DNA from: Acidobacteriota bacterium
GTDB lineage: Bacteria > Acidobacteriota > Blastocatellia > RBC074
Direction of reading: 5' to 3'
Assembly: GCA_013140935.1 (NCBI GenBank)
Contig: JABFSD010000906.1
Span: forward strand, 1 to 5,046
DNA length: 5,046 bases
The position numbers were made by a program, and so were the translations under genes. Positions 1 through 5,046 of the stretch are shown piece after piece (position 1 is the first letter of the stretch; every line of letters begins with the position of its first letter). The notes under the pieces were generated by a model. The model made no database searches, was not told the DNA's origin, and saw nothing but the letters and a program-made list of their open reading frames with translations.

Positions 1-32
1 TGCCACTAGCGACTAGTTACTAGCCACTAACG
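1..32. repeat. TAGCCACT-family repeat overlapping the 3' end of rpsC
   Basis: This stretch is built from permuted CTAGCCACT/CTAGTTACT units. Positions 20-31 (CTAGCCACTAAC) are identical to positions 4050-4061 in the rpsJ-rplC gap, so both belong to one repeat family. In both places this orientation lies right at the 3' end of the preceding gene. Here it overlaps the gene: the rpsC stop codon (27-29, read as TAG on the minus strand) lies inside the repeat. No matching opposite arm is visible. By analogy with the rpsJ-rplC copy it would lie off the left edge, between rpsC and the next gene; that is inference. No T-tract is visible, so a terminator call is not supported. Confidence 0.6.
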
Positions 33-677
33 TTTCATCATTGCTTCGCGCGGATCCATAATTTCACCGCGATAAATCCAGACCTTGATACCGATGATGC
101 CGAAGGTCGTGTTCGCTTCGGCGAAGCCGTAATCAATGTCCGCCCGCAAGGTGTGCAGCGGCAGACGGCCTTGCAGCGTCCATTCCGAACGCGCGATTTC
201 CGCACCGTTCAAACGACCCGACACGCGCACCTTGATGCCTTGCGCGCCGAAACGTGTCGCTTCTTCGACCGACTTACGCATAGCGCGACGGAAAGCGATA
301 CGTTTTTCCAACTGTTGCGCAATCTTCTCGGCTTGCAGTTGCGCGTTGAGTTCGGGCTTTTGAATTTCGCGGATGTCAATCAGCACATCGCGCTTGGTCT
401 TGCGGCTCAGTTCCTGTTTGAGCTTGTCAATCTCAGCACCTTTGCGTCCGATGATGATGCCGGGCCGCGAAGTGTAAATGATGATCTTGACGCGATTGGC
501 GGCGCGGTCAATTTCGATTTGCGAGACGCCCGCTTGCGCGAATTTCTTCTTGAGTTCCTTTTTCAGCTTCAGGTCTTCGATCAGCAAATCGCCGAAACCT
601 TTCTTGGCGAACCAGCGCGAATGCCAACTGCGGTTGTAACCAAGTCTGAATCCGTAAGGATGAACTTTCTGACCCAT
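27..677 (-). CDS. rpsC: 30S ribosomal protein S3 (uS3)
   Basis: S3 is a protein of the 30S head. It lines the mRNA entry channel and contributes to ribosomal helicase activity. The 216-residue product starts MGQKVHP, the usual S3 start. A type-2 KH domain spans about residues 39-107, with its GxxG loop as GRKG at 77-80. The C-terminal S3 domain follows, with [11 protein letters not shown] (153-163), [12 protein letters not shown] (173-184) and [10 protein letters not shown] (196-205). Arg130, Arg131 and Arg134 match the basic mRNA-entry residues known from E. coli S3 (R131, R132, K135). It is shorter than E. coli S3 (233 residues) because the C-terminal tail is short, and its TAG stop lies in a repeat. 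It starts 25 bp after rplV. The Shine-Dalgarno is weak (CGGA about 5 nt before the ATG). Confidence 0.98.
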   Translation of the reverse strand: MGQKVHPYGFRLGYNRSWHSRWFAKKGFGDLLIEDLKLKKELKKKFAQAGVSQIEIDRAANRVKIIIYTSRPGIIIGRKGAEIDKLKQELSRKTKRDVLIDIREIQKPELNAQLQAEKIAQQLEKRIAFRRAMRKSVEEATRFGAQGIKVRVSGRLNGAEIARSEWTLQGRLPLHTLRADIDYGFAEANTTFGIIGIKVWIYRGEIMDPREAMMKR

Positions 678-702
678 ATATTTCCGTTCTCTCGTTAAAC
701 CT

Positions 703-1056
703 TTATTCGTTCGAGACCACTACGGTAATGTGGCAGTAATGCCGCATTTCACGATAAGCGCGTCCCATCGGCGCGGGGCGCACGCGACGGCGATGTTTCG
801 TCACGCCCTTGCCGACGAAGCATTCGCTGACGCGCAGATCGTCTACGTCCACCACGACATTGCCGGCTTGCGCTTTTTGTTCGGCGTTATCAATCGCCGA
901 TTTCAGCACCTTGCTGACCGGCCCCGCCAAACGCTTGCCGCTGTATCGCAACACGGCCAACGCATCGTTGACCTTGCGTCCGCGAATCAAGTCAATGACC
1001 AGCTTCGCCTTTTGCGAAGAGCCTTTTACATTTTTAGCTTTTGCGATTGCTTCCAT
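703..1056 (-). CDS. rplV: 50S ribosomal protein L22 (uL22)
   Basis: L22 contacts all domains of 23S rRNA, and its long beta-hairpin lines the nascent-peptide tunnel next to L4. The product has 117 residues, a normal length for the family. The N-terminal part ([20 protein letters not shown], residues 1-20) fits the family pattern of an Ala-rich start followed by a Ser/Lys turn and a helix. [14 protein letters not shown] (20-33) is the conserved helix. The tunnel hairpin is around 83-102, with basic [15 protein letters not shown] (88-102). The end, HITVVVS (109-115), is typical, but the usual TSHI segment reads HYCHI here. It starts 32 bp after rpsS. The only G-rich tract before the start (AGGGGC, minus strand, 1069-1074) is about 12 nt away, and the AGGA at 1059-1062 is too close to the ATG to be ideal. 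It lies between rpsS and rpsC as in the standard S10 operon. Confidence 0.98.
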   Translation of the reverse strand: MEAIAKAKNVKGSSQKAKLVIDLIRGRKVNDALAVLRYSGKRLAGPVSKVLKSAIDNAEQKAQAGNVVVDVDDLRVSECFVGKGVTKHRRRVRPAPMGRAYREMRHYCHITVVVSNE

Positions 1057-1088
1057 GATCCTAGTAAAGCCCCTAAAGCCTATCTGAA

Positions 1089-1373
1089 CTATTTCTTGCC
1101 TGAAGACTTCTCGGCCTTCTCTGCGTGACCCTTAAATGTGCGCGTCGGAGCGAATTCGCCCAGCTTGTGACCGACCATGTTTTCGGTCACATACACCGGA
1201 ATGAACTTCCTGCCGTTATGCACCGCCAACGTATGCCCGACCATTTCGGGAAAGATCGTCGAACGCCGCGACCAGGTCTTATGCACCTTCTTCTCATTAG
1301 CGGCATTCATCCGCTCAATGACCTTCATCAGGTGCGCATCAATAAACGGGCCTTTTTTAACTGAACGTGGCAT
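1089..1373 (-). CDS. rpsS: 30S ribosomal protein S19 (uS19)
   Basis: S19 sits in the 30S head, pairs with S13 and contacts the A-site finger and the 50S subunit through intersubunit bridges. The 94-residue product has the family hallmarks in order: [11 protein letters not shown] (2-12), the [16 protein letters not shown] segment (33-48), the [23 protein letters not shown] signature (52-74) and TRTFKGH (77-83). A short Lys/Ala/Ser tail follows, which varies in the family. The start is well supported: GAAGG on the minus strand lies 8 nt before the ATG. This gene has the clearest ribosome-binding site of the set. A small AT-rich hairpin abuts that site on its 5' side. The rplB gap is 43 bp. Confidence 0.98.
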   Translation of the reverse strand: MPRSVKKGPFIDAHLMKVIERMNAANEKKVHKTWSRRSTIFPEMVGHTLAVHNGRKFIPVYVTENMVGHKLGEFAPTRTFKGHAEKAEKSSGKK

Positions 1374-1381
1374 ATCTCTTA

Positions 1382-1386
1382 CCTTC
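1382..1386 (-). promoter_or_regulatory. Shine-Dalgarno of rpsS
   Basis: The minus strand reads GAAGG followed by 8 nt (TAAGAGAT) and then the rpsS ATG. This is the best match to an anti-16S sequence in the window and confirms the rpsS start. The base of the neighbouring hairpin (1386-1414) touches it, so folding or translation of the upstream rplB could affect its access; that is inference. Confidence 0.6.
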
Positions 1387-1414
1387 GGATTTCAAATCTG
1401 AAATTTGAAATTCG
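1386..1414. repeat. AT-rich inverted repeat in the rplB-rpsS gap
   Basis: ATTTCAAAT (1389-1397) and ATTTGAAAT (1403-1411) are perfect 9-bp arms around the 5-nt loop CTGAA. Two more pairs (1387-1413 and 1386-1414) extend the stem past one mismatch (1388/1412). In the transcript it lies between the rplB stop and the rpsS Shine-Dalgarno. It is AT-rich and lacks a following U-tract, so it is not a convincing terminator. It could be a dispersed repeat or a weak translation-initiation structure. Confidence 0.55.
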
Positions 1415-1416
1415 TC

Positions 1417-2241
1417 TTACTTCGTTCTGCGCTTAACAATAAACTTGTCGGTGCGCTTGTTGTTTCTCGTCTTGTAACCGCGCGTCGGTTGTCCCCAAGG
1501 CGTTACCGGATGGCGACCACCGGAGGTTCTGCCTTCACCGCCGCCGTGCGGGTGATCCACCGGATTCATAACCACGCCGCGCACCGTCGGGCGAAAGCCC
1601 TTCCAGCGCGTACGACCGGCTTTGCCGAGCGAAACGTTTTCATGTTCGGTGTTGCCGACCTGACCGACCGTCGCCATGCACTCGACCGGCACGATGCGAA
1701 TTTCGCCGGAAGGCAAGCGCAACTGCGCCATACCGCCTTCTTTGGCGACCAATTGCGCGAAGCTGCCGGCGCTGCGCGCCATCTGTCCGCCCTTGCCCGG
1801 CTTTAACTCGATGTTATGGATTTGCGTACCAAGCGGAATGTTCTTAATCGGCAAAGCATTGCCCGTCAGAATGTCGGACTCAGGGCCGGCCATAATCGTC
1901 TGGCCGACTTGCAAACCCACCGGCACGAGAATGTAGCGTTTCTCGCCATCGGCGTAATTGATCAGCGCAATGCGCGCCGAACGATTCGGATCGTATTCAA
2001 TCGTAGCGACCTTGCCCGGAATGCCCGTCTTGTCGCGTTTGAAATCAATGATGCGGTAATGGCGCTTGTGTCCACCGCCACGATGGCGCGTCGTGATACG
2101 CCCCAGATTGTTGCGTCCGTTGATGCGCTTTTTCGGAGCCAGCAACGGCTTGTGCGGGCTGTCCATCGTCAGATCATCATTCGTCAGATAAGTCTGATAG
2201 CGCCGTGCCGGACTGGTTGGTGATAATTTCTTGATGCCCAT
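1417..2241 (-). CDS. rplB: 50S ribosomal protein L2 (uL2)
   Basis: L2 is a core 50S protein needed for subunit association and peptidyl-transferase centre assembly. With the start at 2239-2241 the product has 274 residues, close to E. coli L2 (273). It begins [14 protein letters not shown], a typical L2 start. The RNA-binding OB-like region includes [17 protein letters not shown] (44-60). The SH3-like and C-terminal part includes [16 protein letters not shown] (138-153), the signature [12 protein letters not shown] (227-238, with His230 matching the functionally important E. coli His229) and [12 protein letters not shown] (248-259). The frame stays open upstream to a TTG at 2295, but those 18 extra residues are encoded by the inverted repeat and lack homology to L2. 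GGGAA lies about 9 nt before the chosen ATG. The gap after rplW is 99 bp, the widest in the window. Confidence 0.98.
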   Translation of the reverse strand: MGIKKLSPTSPARRYQTYLTNDDLTMDSPHKPLLAPKKRINGRNNLGRITTRHRGGGHKRHYRIIDFKRDKTGIPGKVATIEYDPNRSARIALINYADGEKRYILVPVGLQVGQTIMAGPESDILTGNALPIKNIPLGTQIHNIELKPGKGGQMARSAGSFAQLVAKEGGMAQLRLPSGEIRIVPVECMATVGQVGNTEHENVSLGKAGRTRWKGFRPTVRGVVMNPVDHPHGGGEGRTSGGRHPVTPWGQPTRGYKTRNNKRTDKFIVKRRTK

Positions 2242-2264
2242 CTTGCGTTTTTCCCAGCTTGGGT

Positions 2265-2325
2265 TGTGGAACAAGATGGCATCTTGTTCCAGCAAATCAG
2301 GAACAAGATGCCATCTTGTTCCACA
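2265..2325. repeat. Nested palindromic repeat in the rplW-rplB gap
   Basis: The arms 2265-2290 and 2300-2325 are perfect 26-bp reverse complements around a 9-nt loop (AGCAAATCA). Each arm is itself a near-perfect palindrome: GGAACAAGATG, one central base, CATCTTGTTCC (2267-2291 with 12-bp half-arms; 2300-2322 with 11-bp half-arms). The unit can therefore fold either as one long hairpin or as two small hairpins. A related single unit lies between tuf and rpsJ (4431-4459). The layout resembles a paired REP/BIME-type element. No T-tract follows it toward rplB, and rplB continues the operon, so a simple terminator is unlikely. The structure is seen directly; identity as a mobile or dispersed element is inference. 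Confidence 0.85.
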
Positions 2326-2340
2326 TTCAATTTATCGTCC

Positions 2341-2682
2341 TTAAATCGAATCTGCGTAATCAACTTGAAAGCCTGCTTTCAAGGTCACGTAAGCCTTGCG
2401 CCAATCGGGACGTTTGCCTTCGATGCGCCCGCGTCGCACCGACTTGCCGCGATAATTGACGACACGCACCTGTTCGACTTTGACCTTGAAGATTTGTTCC
2501 ACCGCCGCTTTGATCGAATGCTTGTTCGCACCCTTGGCAACGCGAAACGTCAACAATTGGTTGTCGTGTTTGACCGTGCGTTTATGCTTGCTGTCTCTGA
2601 TTTCTTTGGTGCTGTTTTCTTTCAGGTTCATCGCCTTTTCGGTGATAACCGGAGCTTTCAGCACATCCCACATCGTTGCCAT
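2341..2682 (-). CDS. rplW: 50S ribosomal protein L23 (uL23), with an internal insertion
   Basis: L23 lies at the mouth of the exit tunnel and is the docking site for trigger factor and SRP. The 113-residue product starts MATMWDVLKAPVITEKAM. Glu15 in that segment matches E. coli Glu18, the trigger-factor contact. The conserved end includes VAKGANKHSIKAAVEQIF (48-65), the basic GKSVRRGRIEGKRPDWRKAYVTLK (79-102) and an acidic tail. Bacterial L23 is usually about 95-100 residues. The excess comes from roughly 17 additional, highly charged residues between the docking helix and the strand before VAK (about 21-41). The first ATG is preferred over the ATG at codon 4, because AAGAGG lies 10 nt before the former. 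The gap to rplD is 19 bp, the tightest here. Confidence 0.96.
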   Translation of the reverse strand: MATMWDVLKAPVITEKAMNLKENSTKEIRDSKHKRTVKHDNQLLTFRVAKGANKHSIKAAVEQIFKVKVEQVRVVNYRGKSVRRGRIEGKRPDWRKAYVTLKAGFQVDYADSI

Positions 2683-2692
2683 AACTCAAGTT

Positions 2693-2698
2693 CCTCTT
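2693..2698 (-). promoter_or_regulatory. Shine-Dalgarno of rplW
   Basis: The minus strand reads AAGAGG ending 10 nt before the ATG at 2680-2682, in the 19-bp rplD-rplW gap. It is about 19 nt from the alternative ATG at codon 4 (2671-2673), so it decides for the upstream start. Confidence 0.5.
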
Positions 2699-2701
2699 GA
2701 A

Positions 2702-3325
2702 CTAACTCAGTTTTGCTTGCAGGGCTTCGATAGCCGCTTTGCTGAACACGAGTTGCTCGTGCGCCACTACGTCATAAACGTTGACGTTCACGTCTTCGGC
2801 CAGCTTAACGCTGGCGATGTTGCGCGAAGCCTTCACCAGATTTTGCGGTGCCGCAGTTTCGATCAACAGCGTCTTCTTATTCAGGCCCAACGTTTCGGCT
2901 ACGCCCACAAAGGTTTTCGTTTTGTGATCGCTCAGGTTGAGATCGTCCACGACGAGGATGTTGCCTTCGCGCAACCGTTCAGACAGCGCCGCACGCAACG
3001 CACCGCGTTTCATCTTCTTCGGCATCTCGCTCGTCCAGTCGCGAGGTTGCGGGCCGTGAACGTTGCCGCCGCCTTTCCAAAGCGGTGAACGCAAACTGGC
3101 GATACGAGCACGGCCCGTACCTTTTTGCTTCCACAGCTTCTTGCCGCTGCCCGACGTATTGCCACGCGTTTTCGTAGCGACCGTGCCCTGACGTTGATTG
3201 GTCAGGTAATTCTTGATCGCGTCGTAAATCAACGCTTCGTTGAGTTCAGCGCCGAATACGGCGTCACTCAATTCGACGGTGCCTACGGTTTCGTTTTTGA
3301 GGTTTTTGACTTCTAAAGTCGGCAT
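2702..3325 (-). CDS. rplD: 50S ribosomal protein L4 (uL4)
   Basis: L4 is a primary 23S-binding protein whose extended loop forms, with L22, the tunnel constriction. In E. coli it also represses its own S10 operon. The product has 207 residues, normal for the family. The N-terminal domain is followed by the basic extended loop at about residues 44-98. Key segments there are [11 protein letters not shown] (45-55), the [19 protein letters not shown] segment (65-83) and [12 protein letters not shown] (86-97). The Rossmann-like C-terminal domain includes [15 protein letters not shown] (104-118), ILVVDDL (123-129) and [22 protein letters not shown] (182-203). It starts 27 bp after rplC, with GGGG 5 nt before the ATG. 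There is no long leader before rpsJ like the E. coli L4-responsive one, so E. coli-type autoregulation cannot be assumed. Confidence 0.98.
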   Translation of the reverse strand: MPTLEVKNLKNETVGTVELSDAVFGAELNEALIYDAIKNYLTNQRQGTVATKTRGNTSGSGKKLWKQKGTGRARIASLRSPLWKGGGNVHGPQPRDWTSEMPKKMKRGALRAALSERLREGNILVVDDLNLSDHKTKTFVGVAETLGLNKKTLLIETAAPQNLVKASRNIASVKLAEDVNVNVYDVVAHEQLVFSKAAIEALQAKLS

Positions 3326-3352
3326 CTTCGCCCCACTTGCTTTACTAAAGCG

Positions 3353-3991
3353 TTATTGCTTCTTTTTGATAATTACGACCGCGCCGTTCGGGCCAGGCAC
3401 TGCGCCTTTGACCAGAATCAGGTTTTCTTCGGCGTTGACCTGAATGATTTTCAGGTTGCGAATCGTGTGACGTTCGACGCCCATGTGGCCCGCCATCCGC
3501 GTGCCTTTGATAACGCGCGAAGGATAAGCCGAAGCGCCAATCGAACCCGGCGCGCGGTGAAACATCGAACCGTGCGTAGCGCGTCCGCCACTGAACCCGT
3601 GGCGTTTCATGAAGCCCGCGAAGCCGCGACCTTTGCTCGTACCGATGATGTCAACCTTGTCGTTCGCCGCAAAAGCCGAGGCCAATACCTGATCGCCCAC
3701 ATTTGCTCCTTCGACCGCGCCGTCACCGGCTTCGAGACGAAACTCACGCAACACGCGCGTCGGCGGCAAGCCCGCTTTTTTGAAATGGCCTGCCATCGGC
3801 TTGTTCGTATTGCGAGGCGCTTTCTCTTCGACCAGACCCAGTTGCACTGCTTCGTAACCATCCGTCGAAGCCGTCTTGCGCTGAACCACTACGCATGGCC
3901 CCGCCTTGATGACCGTCACTGAAGTGACCGTGCCATCTGGCGCGAAGATTTGGGTCATCCCCACTTTTTTACCGATAATTCCGTTTACCAT
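3353..3991 (-). CDS. rplC: 50S ribosomal protein L3 (uL3)
   Basis: L3 starts 50S assembly near the 3' end of 23S rRNA, and its loop reaches toward the peptidyl transferase centre. The product has 212 residues, usual for bacteria. Recognisable segments are [13 protein letters not shown] (4-16), AGHFKKAG (67-74), [13 protein letters not shown] (114-126), the loop [13 protein letters not shown] (140-152), GTRMAGHMG (163-171) and the end [21 protein letters not shown] (190-210). The position of E. coli Gln150, methylated by PrmB, is Ala155 here, so that modification site is absent, as I expect for most non-proteobacterial L3. The start fits the family N-terminus. The Shine-Dalgarno is weak (GGG about 7 nt upstream). 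A long TAGCCACT inverted repeat ends 15 nt before the ATG. Confidence 0.98.
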   Translation of the reverse strand: MVNGIIGKKVGMTQIFAPDGTVTSVTVIKAGPCVVVQRKTASTDGYEAVQLGLVEEKAPRNTNKPMAGHFKKAGLPPTRVLREFRLEAGDGAVEGANVGDQVLASAFAANDKVDIIGTSKGRGFAGFMKRHGFSGGRATHGSMFHRAPGSIGASAYPSRVIKGTRMAGHMGVERHTIRNLKIIQVNAEENLILVKGAVPGPNGAVVIIKKKQ

Positions 3992-4006
3992 CTGTATGCC
4001 CGATGT

Positions 4007-4079
4007 AGTGGCTAGTGGTTAGTTGCTAGTGGCTAGCGATTCTCAACAACTAGCCACTAACAACTAGCCACTAGCCACT
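4007..4079. repeat. Long TAGCCACT inverted repeat in the rpsJ-rplC gap
   Basis: The arms 4007-4036 and 4050-4079 are 30 nt each and pair at 28 of 30 positions around a 13-nt loop (4037-4049). Each arm is made of short permuted units (TAGCCACT, TAACAACT, TAGCAACT). The two mismatches are a purine swap at two places (G/A and A/G), which suggests slippage or unequal copying between units. In the minus-strand transcript one mismatch becomes a G-U wobble. The element fills most of the 93-bp gap and runs from about 5 bp after the rpsJ stop to 15 bp before the rplC ATG. It has no T-tract toward rplC. A related fragment lies at the 3' end of rpsC (positions 1-32). Confidence 0.85.
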
Positions 4080-4084
4080 TATAA

Positions 4085-4411
4085 TTATCTGCGTTCGCGT
4101 CCGAAAGCCTTGATCTCAGCGTCAACGCCTGCAGGCAGGTCGAGCTTCATCAGGGCATCCATCGTTTGCGGCGTCGGATCAAGAATGTCCATCAACCGCT
4201 TGTGCGTGCGAATTTCAAATTGCTCGCGCGACTTTTTGTCTACGTGCGGCGATTTTAAGACGGTGACTTTGTTTTTCACCGTCGGCAGCGGAATCGGCCC
4301 CGCCACCCGCGCGCCCGTGCGTTTCGCGGTTTCGACGATTTCCTGAGTGGACTGGTCGAGTACGCGATAGTCGTAGGCTTTCAGGCGAATTCTGATCTTG
4401 TCGTTCAACAT
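4085..4411 (-). CDS. rpsJ: 30S ribosomal protein S10 (uS10)
   Basis: S10 binds the 30S head with S3 and S14. In many bacteria it also acts as NusE in transcription antitermination with NusB. The 108-residue product carries the S10 signature: [17 protein letters not shown] (5-21), the [18 protein letters not shown] segment (27-44), the loop [19 protein letters not shown] (54-72), where S10-NusE contacts lie, and [18 protein letters not shown] (84-101). It is slightly longer than E. coli S10 (103 residues) because of a basic tail, FGRERR. It starts 54 bp after tuf. No Shine-Dalgarno is recognisable before the ATG, and a palindrome lies 19 nt upstream. I see no convincing promoter in the tuf-rpsJ gap, so it is probably co-transcribed with tuf. 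Confidence 0.98.
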   Translation of the reverse strand: MLNDKIRIRLKAYDYRVLDQSTQEIVETAKRTGARVAGPIPLPTVKNKVTVLKSPHVDKKSREQFEIRTHKRLMDILDPTPQTMDALMKLDLPAGVDAEIKAFGRERR

Positions 4412-4430
4412 AAAGTTGTCGGTAATTAGT

Positions 4431-4459
4431 TGTAGAACAAGATGTCATCTTGTTCTACA
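4431..4459. repeat. Perfect palindrome in the tuf-rpsJ gap
   Basis: TGTAGAACAAGATG (4431-4444), a single central T (4445) and CATCTTGTTCTACA (4446-4459) form a perfect 14-bp inverted repeat. It is a single unit of the family found doubled at 2265-2325. Relative to that copy, G to A on the left arm (TGTGGAAC to TGTAGAAC) is matched by C to T on the right (GTTCCACA to GTTCTACA), so pairing is kept. It covers most of the 54-bp gap. The minus strand continues ACTAATTACC after the stem, with no T-tract, so an intrinsic terminator is not supported. It may still act as an mRNA 3' stabilising or processing stem between tuf and rpsJ (inference). Confidence 0.85.
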
Positions 4460-4465
4460 GAACTG

Positions 4466-5046
<581 letters not shown>

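Noticed and set aside
153..698. Plus-strand open frame opposite rpsC
   Set aside because: It is antisense to a conserved gene, lacks recognisable domains, and is rich in Arg/Phe/His as expected of a reverse-complement shadow.
2242..2295. 18-residue N-terminal extension of rplB from a TTG
   Set aside because: The extra codons are encoded by the palindromic repeat and do not resemble L2. The ATG at 2239-2241 gives a family-length protein with a canonical N-terminus and a GGGAA upstream.
3339..3351. Small palindrome GCTTTA-C-TAAAGC in the rplC-rplD gap, sharing TAGTAAAGC with the rpsS-rplV gap
   Set aside because: Six-base arms and a nine-base match are easily due to chance and overlap the translation start regions.
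3607..3861. Minus-strand frame inside rplC in another phase
   Set aside because: It is an out-of-phase shadow of L3 with no recognisable features; the same applies to 4215-4448 over rpsJ.
2456..3922. Long plus-strand open frames opposite rplW, rplD and rplC
   Set aside because: They mirror strongly coding minus-strand genes, have no family resemblance, and are explained by the codon bias of the real genes.
4005..4080. CRISPR-like array of short repeats
   Set aside because: The units are 7-9 bases, permuted and contiguous, and the two halves are inverted. There are no unique spacers of regular length.
4431..4459. Intrinsic terminator after tuf
   Set aside because: The stem is strong but no U-tract follows in the minus-strand transcript, and the operon continues. 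The same holds for the stems at 2265-2325 and 4007-4079.

Overview
The window is the 5' half of a bacterial S10 ribosomal-protein operon, all transcribed on the minus strand. In transcription order (right to left) it reads tuf (EF-Tu, cut by the right edge), rpsJ (S10), rplC (L3), rplD (L4), rplW (L23), rplB (L2), rpsS (S19), rplV (L22) and rpsC (S3). The next gene in the canonical order would be rplP, beyond the left edge. Every reading frame except tuf is complete, all visible starts are ATG, and I see no frameshift or broken gene. The plus strand has no credible gene.

The proteins are clearly bacterial and not organellar or archaeal. Base composition is moderate, slightly above half GC by eye. 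The tuf-rpsJ order with full-length, undegenerated genes fits a free-living bacterium. The intergenic palindromes built on GGAACAAGATG and on TAGCCACT remind me of Acidobacteriota, possibly Blastocatellia. That is a weak inference, and the ribosomal proteins should be placed by phylogeny.

The genes work as one assembly unit. S10, S19 and S3 build the 30S head. L3, L4, L23, L2 and L22 build the 50S core around the peptidyl transferase centre and the exit tunnel. EF-Tu delivers aminoacyl-tRNA to the finished ribosome.

The feature that stands out is the spacing. Four gaps are tight (19-32 bp: rplC-rplD, rplD-rplW, rpsS-rplV, rplV-rpsC) and hold essentially only a start region. The other gaps are wider (43-99 bp), and each holds an inverted repeat. 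tuf-rpsJ and rplW-rplB share one palindrome family. rpsJ-rplC and the 3' end of rpsC share a second, TAGCCACT-based family. rplB-rpsS has a small AT-rich hairpin directly beside the rpsS Shine-Dalgarno. None has the T-tract of an intrinsic terminator in the direction of transcription. They look like dispersed palindromic repeats inserted into a highly expressed operon, or like mRNA structural elements. L23 also carries an unusual internal charged insertion. I found no previously undescribed multi-gene system here; the repeats and the L23 insertion are the points worth checking.
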